Shown one piece after another: positions 24,400 through 37,140 of a stretch of DNA of 64,000 nucleotides. Location of the stretch: NCBI GenBank assembly GCA_026413225.1, contig CM048575.1, positions 3,872,001-3,936,000 of the forward strand, read 5' to 3'. Positions within the stretch are counted from its first letter, which is position 1, and the number at the start of each line of letters is the position of its first letter. The translations under genes and the position numbers were made by a program. The notes below the pieces were generated by a model, which saw only the letters and a list, made by a program, of their open reading frames with translations, was not told the DNA's origin and did no database searches. Source of the stretch: Otis tarda (Eukaryota > Chordata > Aves > Otidiformes > Otididae).

Positions 24400-24960
24400 T
24401 TCTTCAGGCTGAGTAAGCCCAGTTCCTTCAGTGTCTCCTTCTACGTCCACTGCTCCAGCCCATTGCCATCTTGGTGACCGCTGCTGGACTGAGCCCAGTA
24501 CATCTGTGTCTTTCTTGTACCAGGCAGTCCCAAACTAGGCACTGCACTCTAGATGTGGCCTCACAAGAGCCAAACAGAGGACGGATGGCCTCCCTCGACC
24601 TGCTGACTGCACACCTGCTGACACAGACTAGTCTACGGTTGGCCTTAGCCAGAAGGACACACTGCTGACCTCTGTTCAACTTTTCGTCCTCCGGGACTCC
24701 TCTGATCCTTTTCTGTGACGCTGCTTTCTAGCCATCGTCCCTAGCTGCTGTCCCCTTTCTCCTGCCTGTCACGGTCCCTCTGAGTAGCAGCCCTGCCCTC
24801 CAGCATATCTGCCACGCTCCCCCCCTACCTCCCAGTCTAGTGTTATCCACAAACTTGCCGAGAGCGTGCTCCATCCCGTCATCTCTGTCGTTAACAGAGA
24901 CATTAAACATCATCAGCCCCTGAGGGCCACCACTAGTCATTCATGTCATTAATTGCTGAG
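24400..24960 (-). mobile_element. Old CR1 ORF2 fragment, antisense
   Basis: Antisense CR1 landmarks are clear: GATGTGGCCTCACAAGAGCC, TGGCCTCCCTCGACCTGCTG, ATCCACAAACTTGCCGAGAG, then CCCTGAGGGCCACCACTAGT. The - strand gives broken reverse-transcriptase C-terminal and ORF2 tail sequence with several frame changes. It is more diverged than the copy at 26556. Confidence 0.8.
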
Positions 24961-26555
24961 TTAAATTTTCTGCTTCATTTGAAGATTTGAGTGTTTCCTC
25001 CTACATCAGGTTCTCCTCTGGGCCTCTGGCAGCCTCTGACATCCAGAGAGGAGGTCATGACTCAGTCTCAGCACCCCTCTCCTGCTCTTTATGACCCATG
25101 AGCTGTGGCAATGTAGCCAGAGGGTCTAAATCCTGACTCATGGCCCGCACCGCGCTCTTCACCCAGCATTATCCTGTACAGACACAAAGGCATGTTATTG
25201 ACCATGGCCCAGACTCTGTAGGAACCAACTTTAGGAGCGTGGTTTGGTGAAGCAACAAGATGGGTGGTTCACCAGCAATACTGGGTCCCTTCCCAGGGAT
25301 CAGTGCCCGTAACCCCCTTCCTTCCTGGTGGAGACTGCGTTGGACCACCCCAGGTCACCTCCCGTGGCAATTGTTTCTTCTGGCTGCAGAAGCCCGATGT
25401 CTTCAGGGCAACGTGACCTCTCTGCACCCAGTTGCTCATGGAGCTTGAGCATCTACTGGCCTCCACAGTGGGGCTTCCCCAGGGTACCAGATGTGTGTGG
25501 GGGGGTCCTACTCCATCCAGGTGGCAGCTGACGCTGCAGGAATATTTGGGATATAGAGGAAGAGGAAGGAAAAGGAAAAGCTGCCCCTCTGCCTCACCCC
25601 TCTGCCCACCCACCTGTGGACGTAGCTCTCCATTTCCCACCCCTTCCCAGGAAGGGGTCTGTGGGACTGGACTGGTCCCAGTGTCAGAGCTTGCTGAGCC
25701 CCCGTGGTCTCTGTGGTGAGGAGCCTGTCGCTTGGGAGCCATGGCTGCCTGGCTCCCGGCTGGCGCTCGCACGCCAGCCCTGTACCCTGGGAACAGGCCG
25801 CTCTCACTTCCCAGCCGGTGGCCGATGCTGGGTTAACCATTAACTCCCTGCGCCGAGGCCTGCCGGGGACAGGGCTTTGTTTCCAGGGCACTGTGAAGCT
25901 GCTGGCTGTGGCCTTTCCTGTGACGCTGCGGTGACGTGCCTCGACGGGATCCTGCCGGGGTCTGACCGGCCTTTCCTGTCTGCAGACCGCCCCACAGCAG
26001 CGCCGCGGCCCACCTGGCCTTTACGGTCTGTGGGCAGCGCGAGGAGGGTGGCCCAGGAGCGGGATGTGACCGTGGTGGTTAGGGAGGGGACAGGCGCGTG
26101 GCCAAGGCGGCGCTGAGGTTCCTCTCCGGGTGCTCTTTGCCGTGCTCCTCGCAGCTGCCTGAGGTGCGTGAGACTGAACAAATCGGTTGGTGACCCCCCC
26201 AGAGTGAGGGAGGTCCCTCAGGAGAGGGGTCACAGAGTGCCCGGTGCGCACCGCGAGTGCCCGGTGTGCGTGGCGGGCGGCTGTTGGCAGCCCGGGCTCC
26301 CTTGCCGGGCAGGAAATGAATCACTGTCAGCCAAAGGCTTTGCGTCGAGGCGCTGCGATCTCCCTGACCAGCGCTGTCTCCTCCCCACATCCTGCTCTTT
26401 ACTTCTTGGCGCTGTGAAATAGGAAACTCCTGAGTGTTTCCTCTGCAGGGAGCTCCACAAAAATGCTGAAGGCCAAGTCCTGCTTCAAGGCAGACAGCCT
26501 GAGCGAGGGCACAAAGAGCTGCAGACACCCCCTCCCCTCAAGTTTGCAGTAGCCC

Positions 26556-27508
26556 TCACACACACTGGGGACGTAGCTCAGGCCCAGGACAGGGTGATGC
26601 TAATGCTGAGCGCCAGGGAGGGACTTCAGATCCTCCCAGCAGCGATCTCAGCAAGTTTGCAGATGACCTAAGCTGACTGGTGCCGTTGACGCACCTGAGG
26701 GAAGGGATGCCATCCAGAGGGACCTGGGCAAGGTCAAGAAGTGGGCCTATGTGAACCTCATTAAGTTCAACCAGGCCAAGTGCAAGGTCTTGCACATCGG
26801 TCAGGGCAGCTCCTGGTATCAGTACAGGCTGGGAACAAAGGGATCGAGAGCAGCCCTGCTGAGAAGGACTCAGGGGTGCTGGTGGATGAGAAGCTGAACA
26901 TGAGCCGGCAGTGCGCCTTTGCAGCCCAGAAAGCCAACCGCATTCTGGGCTGCATCAAGAGGAGCGTGGCCAGCAGGTTGAGGGAGGGGATTCTGCCCCT
27001 CTGCTCTGCTCTGCTGAGACCCCCCCTGCAGCTGTTGGAGAGGGTCCAGAGGAGGCCACGAAGATGCTGAGAGGGCTGGGGCAGCTCTGCTGTGAGGCCA
27101 GGCTGAGAGAGCTGGGGCTGTTCAGCCTGGAGAAGAGGAGGCTCCGGGGAGACCTGAGAGCGGCCTCCCAGTGCCCAAAGGGGGCTGATAAGAGAGATGG
27201 GGAGAAACTTTTCAGTCGAGTCTGTTGGGATAGCACAAGGGGGAGTGGTTTTAAAATAGAAGGGGTAGATTCAGATTAGATATTAGGAAAATTTTTTTTT
27301 ACACTGAGGGTGGTGGAGCACTGTCCCAGGTTGCCCAGAGAGGCGGTGGATGCCCCATCCCTGGAAACATTCCAGGCCAGGTTGGCTGGGGCTCTGAGCA
27401 ACCTGATCTGGTTGGAGATGTCCCTGCTCCTGGCAGGGGGGTTGGACTGGGTGGGCTTTAACGGTCCCTTCCAACCCAAACCATTCTGTGATCCTGTGAT
27501 TCTGGCCT
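26556..27508 (+). mobile_element. CR1 LINE, 5'-truncated, sense
   Basis: This is the longest CR1 copy in the window. Plus-strand reading gives the ORF2 C-terminal part ([20 protein letters not shown] and [19 protein letters not shown]) across two frames, then the 3' UTR with AGGTTGCCCAGAGAGGCGG and TGGACTGGGTGGGCTTTAA. It ends in the tail motif ATTCTGTGATCCTGTGATTCT. The frame is broken, so it is inactive. It lies 0.9 kb upstream of the LUZP1 coding exon in the same orientation. Confidence 0.95.
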
Positions 27509-28376
27509 GCTCAGCTCCCTCTCCCTGCTTCTCCCTGCCAAGCACAAGGGGCTGTTTATAAAAAGCCCTGCCACCTCTGAGCTGAGCCGTGAAGAGATCT
27601 GCATTTGGTAGGTGAGAGCACGCCCGTGTGTTATAACCCCTGCTCACGGGCAGCAGCAGCAAGGAGGAGAGGAGTAAGCAACTGCTCATCTCCTGGGTGG
27701 GCGAGTGGGTCACAGCCGAGGGCAATGACGGCTTTTCAAATGAGAGGGACGAACTTGAAACTCCACTGGCAGCGTCCCTGGGATGTGATTGCAACCCAGG
27801 TGAAGGTTTCTGCCGAGCAGCCTGGGCTGCAGGAGAAATACTGGCAGCGATGGGCAGTGCCGAGCGGCCGTAGCTCTCGCCCTCCGGCTGTGTGGGCTCG
27901 CCCCCTCCGCAGCGGCCACCAGATTGCTGGGGGTTGCATTTCCAGGTTTCCTGATCTCGTTTACGGTTCCTGAATCTTCATCTCTAAGGCGTCTTCAGGA
28001 GACTGGTGCGGTGCTGGACAGAGCGGTGTCTGCTGCGTGGGCGCGTCGGTGTACGGGTCCTGCACGTGCACGAACCTCCACGGCCCGGGAGCTGGCACGC
28101 GGGCAGCCTGTGCTGGCTGTTGGGCGCTGGGGTGAGGATCTGGCGGTTGTGCCCGCGCTGGTTGCGCGCGCATCGCCAGTGCAGATCGGCAGAGGAGGGC
28201 GCGTGCTTCTTTTGGAAACCCTGAATAAGCAAAGTAAATGGACAGCTTCGTTTCTTCTGATTTAGCACTCAGAAATGTGTTTAGTGAAAAAGTTATTTAT
28301 ATAAACATATAACTTATTCACTGAGAATATTTATATTCTGAGCTTTTATATTGATTTTAAATGTTTTTTCTTTCAG
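27509..28376 (+). other. GC-rich intronic stretch before LUZP1 coding exon
   Basis: A GC-rich block (about 27830-28210) lies here with several short overlapping open frames on both strands. None has a recognisable domain. The stretch ends in an AT-rich polypyrimidine tract and the TTTCAG acceptor. Confidence 0.5.
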
Positions 28377-28463
28377 GGTGAGATTGCCTCTGGAATACAC
28401 AAGGTGTTAGAGACCACACTCGTACCAAACAAAGCTTTCACCTAAAAGGAATAAAAAATAAAC
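28377..28463 (+). other. LUZP1: LUZP1 5' UTR part of the main coding exon
   Basis: The exon begins after ATGTTTTTTCTTTCAG, a strong acceptor. It holds no upstream ATG and has an in-frame TAA at 28452-28454, only nine bases before the start codon, so translation cannot begin further upstream in this exon. Confidence 0.8.
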
Positions 28464-31400
28464 ATGGCAGAATTTACAGGTTACAAGGAAACCTCAAATC
28501 GGCACCTACGATTCAAACTGCAGAGTCTTAGTCGCCGCCTTGATGAGCTGGAGGAAGCAACCAAAAATCTGCAGAAAGCAGAGGATGAGCTGCTTGAGCT
28601 CCAGGACAAAGTTATCCAGGCAGAAGGCAGCAACTCCAGCATGCTGGCGGACATTGAAGCCCTGCGGAAAAGAGTGCTGAAGATCGAAGGCAAGGATGAG
28701 GAAATTAGGAAGGCTGAAGAGCTCTGCCGGCTAATGAAAGAAAAACTTGAAGAGGAAGAGAGCCTCACGCGAGAGCTGAAGTCAGAAATCGAACACCTTC
28801 AGAGGAGAATGGCAGAGCTGGAGAAGCTGGAGGAGGCCTTCAGCAGGAGCAAGAATGATTGTACGCAGCTGTGTCTTAGCCTCAACGAAGAAAAGAACTT
28901 GACCAAAAAGATATCTACAGAATTAGAAATACTTAGAGTGAAAGTGAAAGAACTGGAAGCATCTGAGGACAGGCTGGATAAAACCGAGCAGAGCTTAACG
29001 GGGGAGTTAGAAAAAATGAAATCCTTAGCGCTGAGCTTTATCACGGAAAGAAAACATTTTAATGAAAGAGAAAAGCAGAATGAAAAAATAATCCAGGAGC
29101 TAACGCAGAAACTAGAACAAAACAATAAACTAAATAGGGCAGATCAAACTAGAAATGCATCTAACTTGCTAGAAAGGTCATCAAATAATCTTCTGGACAG
29201 AAATGATTTGAGAATCGAAGATGACTTGACTTCTGCGTTGCCCTCGAAGGAGACCAGGAGGAAAGGAAGTGTGGATTACCTGAAACATGTCGAAAATGAA
29301 ACCAGGAATAAATCAGAAAACCAAAAGAATAAAAATCAGGAGGACAACAAAGTGAAAGATCTCACCCAAGAAATTGAGAAACTTAAAACTCAGATCAAAC
29401 GTTTCGAATCTTTAGAAGAAGAACTTAAAAAAATGAGAGCCAAAAACAATGACCTGCAAGACAGTTACTTGAGTGAACAGAATAAAAACAAACTCTTAAC
29501 GGGTCAGCTGGAAGAAATAAAAATGCAAATAAAGAAACAGAAGGATCTGGAGAATGGCGAGATCGAAAATGAAGATACAAGCTTTTCTAGCAGGGGAAAA
29601 CATGACAGACCCAAATACCGAGGTGTCACAGCTGATTTGACAGCTGGCAAGCACAAGCCAAGGGAGCTCTCGCCGCAGCAGCGCCGGGAAAGAGCAAGGA
29701 ACAGAGATTTCTCTGTCAGTAACGACAGCTACAGCCACGGTGGGAAGCAGGTGCCCAGCCCAAGCTTAATGAGCAGAAAAGCAGGAAAAGCATCAGGTGC
29801 ATCTGTCCTTTCAGACACTGCTGTGACAGATACCAAAAGACTGGAAGACAAAACCTTAGTTTCCACTTTTCCTTCTGGTCAGAAGGAAGGCTGCGTCATG
29901 CAGAATGAGGGGAAGAGATCGAAAGAGCAGCCATCTGTCCTCAGCCGATATCCTCCTGCTGCACAGGAGCAAAAATCTTGGAAAGCAGCTTCCAAACCTG
30001 TTGGTGACACGGGCCTGAGATCCAAGGCTGAAAAGCCATCTCAGGTGCTCCGTGGCAACTGCCACAGCAGTGCTGACGCACGGGATGAGAAGTCAAGCAA
30101 AGGAGAACCAGTGACTTCGTTGGCTGAGAAGCTGAAAACAAGTCAGGCAGAAGTCGGTGACTGCTCGGGGGACACGCTGCTGGCCAGGGGTAATCACACC
30201 TCTTCCAATGGCACAGCCTCGGCGTACAGGTACCACCTCTCCTCCCATCTGTCGCCGTTGGACTCCGCCGGCTCTAAAGCAGAAGCAGTGAACGCTTTTG
30301 CTGCGTCACACAGACAGTCCTCGGAGGGGAGGGCTAAAAGAGCAATAAACTCCCAGGAAAAAGAATTCACAGACACATCACTTGAAAGTGCAAAGCCCTC
30401 AACACTAACAAAGCGTTCCCATCACTCCAGGAGTCAGGAAGACATTCTGCAGATTCTCACGGGTCTTGATAAAGACAGCGTGGAGCAGTCTTCAACTTCA
30501 GGAATGGATCATGTAAATGCTGGCTTAAAAACGGACTCCAAAACCATCCAGAGTAACCAGGAGAAACTGAATTCAGATGAAGAATCGGGAAGAAGCAAAA
30601 AAACAACCACGCAGTCAGATTTTGAGACGAGAAGGAAAGGCAATTCCAAGCAGTTCTCCAATTCCAGGGGCGTCTTTAGAGCATCTCTTTTTGAAAATGA
30701 CAAAACCACTCTAAATGATGAAGACTCCACCAAGTGTATAAAACCATCCGATGCTAGCACTGAAGGATTTAAATCCAGAAGGTCGTTCAGCCCGAGAGAA
30801 GCTCTGAGATCAAAAGCTGTCATTAAACCCGCAATCGTCGAAAAGGATATGAAGGCAGTCATGGGAGGGACTGTTTCTGAGGCAGAGTCAGAAAAACAGA
30901 AGTCTGTTTTTAAAATGGTAACGAATAAAATGACAAGCAGCATCACAATCTTTCCTTCTGAGCCAGCAGCTCCAAGGGCCAGTGCAGATGTAGCAGCAAA
31001 GGAAAGGCACGTTACCACCAGCAACATCAGAGTTGCTCCAAACGAGCCTTCTCCAATAACAAACAATCTCCCCACACCCCTCGAGATATCTATTAATAAA
31101 AGTGCTCTGAAACTACCTGAGACAGACAGAATTGGAGAGGCAGCGCTGAGAAGTAAAGCAGAAACAGTGGTCTCCAGAAGCAGCATTATGATAAAGACTT
31201 CTGAGCTCACAGAGAGGAACAGTGAGCTGCCTTTGGAGACAATCAGCTGGAAGAGCCGTGGCTCTTCAGATACAGCTTCATCCGAAACAAAACACGTTAC
31301 TGTGAGAAGTTCCTGGAGAACAAGACAAGGCTTACATTCCCTGGAGGACTCTCAAACCAAAGTGGAGAGAAGTGCCCCTTCTAGTTCTGCAAACATGTGT

Positions 31401-31622
31401 AGGTCCTCAGTGGACTTCTCAGAAACGGAAGGGAACAGTGCAAGAACAAACTCCCTGGAGCAGACCTCAGCAAGGACCAGTGCCACGGTTAATTCCTGGA
31501 GTGCCCCTGAACTGGGGTCCCGAAGGACCAAAAGTAACTTAAGTGCATCTGAACTGCTAACACGCAGGAGCTATGCCAGCGATCCCACAGCGGCTTCTGC
31601 CTGTCACCGGACCACGCTCCCT
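28464..31622 (+). CDS. LUZP1: Leucine zipper protein 1, main coding exon (residues 1-1053)
   Basis: LUZP1 binds and stabilises actin filaments and localises to the centrosome, ciliary base, midbody and nucleus. In mammals it restrains primary-cilium formation and is needed for cranial neural-tube closure (family knowledge). The start has good context (A at -3, G at +4), and the N-terminus MAEFTGYKET with LRFKLQSLSRRLDELEEATK is close to human LUZP1. Residues about 14-227 and 299-373 are heptad-rich coiled coil carrying the leucine zippers. The rest is Ser/Lys/Glu-rich and probably disordered, with conserved islands PSVLSRYPPAAQE (490 onward) and FSPREALRS (about 775). The exon is 1053 codons, phase 0, ending at CT|GTAAGT. 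Without splicing the frame adds only VSTLC then stop (31638-31640), giving a 1058-residue product. The human protein is about 1,076 residues. Confidence 0.97.
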
Positions 31623-32484
31623 GTAAGTACCCTCTGTTAAACACGCTTGTCTTTCAGTTGATGAGGTTTTCTAAGTTGCCTGCGAGTTGTAGGGTGCCTG
31701 ATTTGAAATTCTTACAGCCTGTTTCCTGACCTGCTGCCCTCTCCCGGCTCCTGCTATCTTCAGTGGAGCATCTCACATGTGAAGTACCCAATTTAGACTT
31801 CCCAAAATAAGATCCATCTGCTTGGCTCTTGTAATGCCGTTGTGAATAACTGTACGGTAATGTTTGGTCTTGCCAAGATCAGAGGAGACATAGTCACAGC
31901 TTATGTAGGCCATGGTATGCTTTTCAGAGCAGCTTTGCGTGGCACTGTCAACTTGGAGCAGTAATGAAAAAGTTATGGAGATGAGCAGATGGTAATGGGG
32001 ATGTGCCTCAGCTTGGGCTGCAGAGATACAGCTCCTTTTGGTAAGAGCTGCGTGGTTGCCCCACGTGAAACCAGAGCCCAGAGCTGGTCTGTGGTCTGCA
32101 AATGCTTCCCGGGCATCTCCTAAACACACGCGTGGTGGCTGGTTACGCAGGGCTGCTCCCTCCTTGGTCTGTGTCAGCATGCCACCTGAAAAGAAGCGAG
32201 AGCCACAGGGACAGCTGTGCTCTTTTCCTGTTCCTTTGGCTGGTACCAGTCAGCAGAGCCCCGCAAAGCGGGCGGACAGATGCAGGCGGTTGGGCTGCTG
32301 AGCTGTGCTTGCTGCCGGACCTGCAGGCTCCAGCATATTTCAAACGAACTCACTGGCACCCAGTGCCCCTTCAGTCCGTTAAACCACGTGCTGGTTCCTG
32401 GTGCTGCTCCTGCCTCTGCTCTTTTCTGTGGGATGCCTTAAGCTGCTGCTGCCAGTCTCCAGGAGGAGCCTAGCTGGGTAATCT

Positions 32485-32905
32485 GATCTAAATATCTAAT
32501 CTAAACCTACCTCCTTCCATTTGAAACCATTCCCCCACGTCCTGTCACACCAGGCCCTGCTGAAGAGTCTCTCCCCACCTTCCCTGCAGCCCCCTTTGGG
32601 CACTGGGAGCCGCTCTCAGGTCTCCCCGGAGCCTCCTCTTCTCCAGGCTGAACAGCCCCAGCTCTCTCAGCCTGGCCTCACAGCAGAGCTGCTCCAGCCC
32701 TCTCAGCATCTGCGTGGCCTCCTCTGGACCCTCTCCAACAGCTCCACGTCCTTCTGATGCTGGGGGCTGCAGAGCTGGACGCAGCGCTGCAGGGGGGTCT
32801 CAGCAGAGCGGAGCAGAGGGGCAGAATCCCCTCCCTCCACCTGCTGCCCACGCGGCTGGGGGTGCAGCCCAGGTTGGCTTTCTGGGTTGTGAGCGCACAT
32901 TAAAA
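32485..32905 (-). mobile_element. CR1 internal fragment, antisense, 3' end missing
   Basis: It matches the interior of other copies here: CACTGGGAGCCGCTCTCAGG, CTCCTCTTCTCCAGGCTGAA, ACAGCTCCACGTCCTTCTGA and GGGCAGAATCCCCTCCCTCC. The last about 200 bases of the element, which every CR1 insertion should start with, are absent. That implies a later deletion. Confidence 0.92.
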
Positions 32906-34470
32906 TCAGAACCAAATGACTCTGGCATTGACAAGGGTGAGGCAGTGAAGATGCGAAAGGAGTTTTACTTTTGCAAAACTTCTCTTCCACTTTGCTGGCA
33001 ATGAGAAGCACAGAAGAATTTGCACCATTGCTTTGCCTTGCAGAGAGTCTACTGCCTGGTGTTAGGAAGTGCAGGTTGGCCTTCCAGCAACATTTGGACA
33101 CTAAGGATATATCAGGGACCGAAGGCATGATGTCTGCCGTTCATCAGCACCAGTGCGCAGCCTAAATTCCGTGTGTTGAAGGGGATGCCTAGGAACGGCC
33201 TCACCCAGACACTGTGCTTGAAGCAGGTGATGGCAATCCTGGGGACAGGGATGTGTACAACCCCGCTTCTGTCCCGTGTGTAGGGTGGGAGATTCTAAGC
33301 CAAAATTGTCTCCCTTGCCAGAGTCACTTGTGGGTCACAGGCAGACTGTAACTCTCTTTCGTGAGTCCGGGCAGAACTGACGTGACTGAGGTTGTTCCTT
33401 TGCAACAGCAGAGCAGCTCACGAACTTGGGAACTGGGAGATCCGTCCCTGGGCCTCCCTTTGCCCCAGGAGTTTGAATTCGCAGCACCCACAGCCTCAGG
33501 TCTCACAGCTGAAGAGGTCTTCCCTTTCAGCTGGGCTCATGTGTGGTCAGTCATGGAGCCATAATGAGTGGGCACCCGCATATTTCTTTCCCGTCTCGCC
33601 CCTCGGCAGCCCACCCAGGGCTGGGTGTAGCTCTGCGGTAGGTTCTGCGGCCGGTCGCAAGGTCCCCGTCAGATCCAATACGCTGGCTGTACGCTGTGCC
33701 TACAGCAGCAGCTGAATCGCACCCGGCAGAGCAGCCTGACCCGCGTGCTCGTCGCGGTGCGCCTGATGAGCTAGCTGGCGTCCAGCCTTGCCCGCGCCTG
33801 CCGTGACGAGCAGTCAGGAAAGCGACTGCGTGGTTGGTTCACACGGGGCTGTCGAGTGCTGCGTTAGGTAGCTCTCTGCATCCCGCCTTAAAATGAACTC
33901 GCCCTGACGCCACACGGTCACAAATCTGAACTCTTCGTCATAAATTAAGTATATGTATGTTTAGCAAACAAGGAGTGCAAAGTTATCCTGAAAGACTGCG
34001 GATTCACAGATGAAATTTCCTGTATTTGGGCAGCTCAGATTATTGCAGGCAGCAACGAAAAGCACTGCGGTGTCTGCCTTTGAAGGGTCTCTTCAGCCTG
34101 ACCACGCATGCCACACCACAAGCAGTCTGTCTGTGCTGGGGTTCGTGTTTCAGTTAAAGCTGTAGCTATTTCTCTGGCAGAAGGCTCGGCACTGATCCGT
34201 GCTAACTTTGCACGGTCGGCTTTCCTGTGAAGGCATCACTGTCACCTCCTCCCAGCTCCACTGTCCAAAGCCTGAGATTGCCTTAGGAATCCTCTTTGGG
34301 AGACACAGGGTCTGTGCTGGTTTAGCCAAATACGTCTTCCTCTCCTCCACGAAATACTCATGATGTCTGACCATCTGCTGCAGCAGAGCAGGAGGCCAAG
34401 GCAAGCTGGAGGCTCAGCACCTGCCTCTTAGCCCTGTCCCTCAGGACAGACCCAAACTGAGCACCTGGAA

Positions 34471-34650
34471 ATCACAGGATCACAGAACGGTTTGGGTTGG
34501 AAGGGACCGTTAAAGCCCATCCAGCCCAACCCCCCTGCCAGGAGCAGGGACATCTCCAACCAGATCAGGTTGCTCAGAGCGCCGGCCAACCTGGCCTGGA
34601 ATGTTTCCAGGGATGGGGCATCCACCTCCTCTCTGGGCAACCTGGGCAAA
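34471..34650 (-). mobile_element. CR1 3'-end fragment, antisense
   Basis: It starts ATCACAGGATCACAGAACGG (reverse complement of the CR1 tail) and proceeds through CCAGCCCAACCCCCCTGCC to TCTCTGGGCAACCTGGGC. It is a short 5'-truncated copy, very like those at 43651 and 59651. Confidence 0.93.
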
Positions 34651-36915
34651 ATAATTCTTGCAAGGAGCTGCCAAGGCACAAGGTAATTCCAGCCTTCTGG
34701 TTTTGTACCGCTGATGTAGGCAAATGCCCCTCATGAAGCTACGGGTGATACCAACCGCTCTTAGCAATACCTGTGCTACAGGAGCAGCAGCTCTCTGGAG
34801 CGCTGCTTTGGGAGACCCAGAAAGCAGCGGGTGTTGATGGATGGATGCTGCAGCCTGAGGACCAGCTCCCTCTACTGCTTGCAGCCTTTCTCGGGCTCCC
34901 GTAAAAGACCCGAGATGCAAGACCTCAGGCAGTCATTGTGCTGGGCTTCGTGTTTCAGAGAATTAAGTAGGTATTTTCTGGTGTGATGTCTGACTGCTGA
35001 AAATTTGCGGTACCTGAATTAGTCCAAAGGCGCTGGCAGGCAGCAAGGCGGCAGCAAGGCGAGATGAATGCGCTTCATTTGTTTTTCTCGTCGCTGTGCC
35101 GTTAATAATAGTGGAGCTGGGCTGTGCGCTGCATAAATTAGGTAAAAACCTAAAGGCAGGCTTTTCTTTAAGTGAAGCTGTGCGTACCTTCTTATGGCGG
35201 GCAGGTCTTGTGAAAAAGTCTCCTGACAGTGCCCAGGGATGTGCTGCCTCTCAGCCCTTCTCTCCTCTGCTGAGGGACTAGCAGAAAGTGCACCCATCGC
35301 CGTTTCACCCTTGCTGACTCCACATGAGCTTCTGCTTCAGCAGCCAGCCACGCCAAATCGCTGTGTTTTCATCTTTCCTCGGACCCCAGTAACTTTGTCC
35401 GAGGGGTGTGTTGTGTTTTGTGCGGATCCTGGGGGTCGCAGGCTGTTCAGAGCACCTTCCCGGGCGCTTGTCGGTGACCAGCAGATGGTTCTGTGGGATG
35501 CTGTCGCTTCCTGGCCTGCCTTGGAGCATGCTGAGCTCTGCGTCCCCTGGCTCTGGTGTGGCACCAGAAGGTACTGGTCTGATCACCGACACGTAGAGGG
35601 TGGCCAGCCTGACGGCCCTGGCTCAGCTCTTTAGCTGTGAAACTCTTTGAGAGCAGTGTATCTGGGTTGATCGTCATAAATTCATGCTGCCTGACAGCAG
35701 AGACGAGATTGGCGCTGGGATGGAGCACCTCTATGCTCACCCTGTGGCCTCATCTCCAAAGACAACTACCGTGTCAGAAATGCAGAGGTGCCCATCCCTT
35801 GCTAAGCTGTCCAGGTCCATCAGGATGACAGCCATTAATTAAATTAACATTATCAGCTCACTTTTATGAGCAGCCTGGCCCACCATGGTTATCTCTGCCC
35901 CATGGTTGGTTGAAGGTCCCTGTGGGACCTCCCGTCCCTGTGTTGTGCCTGTTCACGTCTTGCTTCTGTTGGAGGGCTTGGATCACAAGGGGGAGGTCAG
36001 GTCCGGTGTTTGCTGGGTGTCATCCACAGCGGGGCCAGCTCAGGGCAGATGTTTGCCCATCCAGACACACCAGATGTCACAGCTTCTTTTTGAGTGCCGA
36101 CCAAAGCCTGGTGTCCATCTCAGAGCTGCTTTTCTGCCAGGCACAGGGGCTGCTGCCTCTCCCTTCCCTGCTTTCCCTTTGCCACAGGGCAGGGGCCAAA
36201 TTTCTTCCAGCAGTGCCCCCAGCCGCTTCACAGGGCTGAGCACTGCAGCAAACACGACGCCATCCCCAAAGTGAGCAGGGTGACAGAGACCTCACCCCTG
36301 CGACTCACAGCAGGGTGCAGCCTCGGTAGAAGACGTGGGTGCCCCAGCCGTCGGCGTCTGAATCCCGGGGTGTGATTCCAAAAATGTCTCTGCCGGCATT
36401 CAGGAAAACATCGGTGAGTTTAAAAGTGCCCTGTGGCAGGGAAGCGGTGTAGGGCACTGCCACGTCACATCCTCACTGCCAAGAAAACGGGAGCTTCAGG
36501 TTGTGGGCCACCCCCAGTCCATGGTAGCTAAGAACTCAGAGTTCATATTTTTAAGAAACTGCTTCAGGGACTAAACTGGGATTTTCTGCTGCCGATAGTC
36601 CCTCGTGGATACAAGCGCAGTGGGCCCGGTGGGCCACGCAGGCTGAGCACAGATTTGTGCACGGGTCTCTCAGCTCAACAGAAGACTCCGTACCCGTAAC
36701 TTGGGTTAAAATTACTGGATGGTTTTTTTTTTTTTTTAAAAAAATCTTTACGAAATAGCATGTAAGTGAGGGCATGTCAGAGCTGGCGTGGTGGCCCTTG
36801 CGGAAGGGACTGAAGCCAGCACCTTGCACTGCAAACCCAGGACTGAAAGTCCGGCACTATTCCAGACCCCTTCATAGTCCCCACCTCCCAACCATCTTTA
36901 TTTTCCTTTGCACAG

Positions 36916-37140
36916 GATGAAAGCAAAGATTTGGTGCCCAGCTCCAGAAGAAAACAGTATGGCTCCTCCGAGTACCTCTCACAGATGGACATGACAGGGA
37001 AAAGGCCAGCCGCCAAGCCGGAGCTGCAGGACCCCGAGTCCACGCCCCACGCACCGCCGGGTCTCCAGGCGGAGGAGCAGGTATGTGAGGTGAGGGACCA
37101 TCCCGCAAAGAGAGTTACAAGGCAAGAAGCCGATATCTGA
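36916..37140 (+). CDS. LUZP1: LUZP1 terminal coding exon (C-terminal 74 residues)
   Basis: A strong acceptor (TTTTCCTTTGCACAG) joins in phase 0 to the main exon. The frame DESKDLVPSSRRKQYGSSEY runs to TGA at 37138-37140, giving a 1127-residue product. The exon position matches the human gene, where a short acidic C-terminal piece is spliced onto the big exon, though residue similarity to human is weak. Two good donors lie inside: CAG|GTATGTGAGG at 37080/37081 and GAG|GTGAGG ten bases further on. If the first is used, the exon gives 55 residues and a further exon is needed. A candidate acceptor at 38319/38320 would add 12 residues ending SRR. The acceptor and frame are solid; the true stop is not. 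Confidence 0.65.
   Translation, partial: DESKDLVPSSRRKQYGSSEYLSQMDMTGKRPAAKPELQDPESTPHAPPGLQAEEQVCEVRDHPAKRVTRQEADI

Larger units (their letters stand above)
482..28376 (+). other. LUZP1: Inferred LUZP1 5' intron, no confident coding exon
   Basis: This interval runs from the candidate exon 1 donor at 482 to the acceptor (polypyrimidine tract then TTTCAG) just before the coding exon. Apart from the repeats listed separately I see no convincing coding exon: open frames are short, lack recognisable domains, or are antisense to CR1. Stretches about 950-8150, 8970-13160, 18870-23390 and 24960-26555 look like unique intronic DNA. A non-coding alternative 5' exon is possible: a strong acceptor-like tract ends at 7827, and a CAG|GTGAGT donor lies at 11230/11231 in a GC-rich patch. 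The left boundary depends on the promoter assignment. Confidence 0.55.
31623..36915 (+). other. LUZP1: LUZP1 intron between coding exons
   Basis: It is bounded by a consensus GTAAGT donor and a TTTTCCTTTGCACAG acceptor and is phase 0. It holds two antisense CR1 fragments and otherwise no feature I recognise; open frames in it are short and without domains. Confidence 0.8.

Noticed and set aside
29496-31210. Minus-strand frames of up to 233 codons opposite LUZP1
   Set aside because: They are antisense shadows of the LUZP1 coding exon. The plus strand is identified by residue similarity, start context and splice signals.
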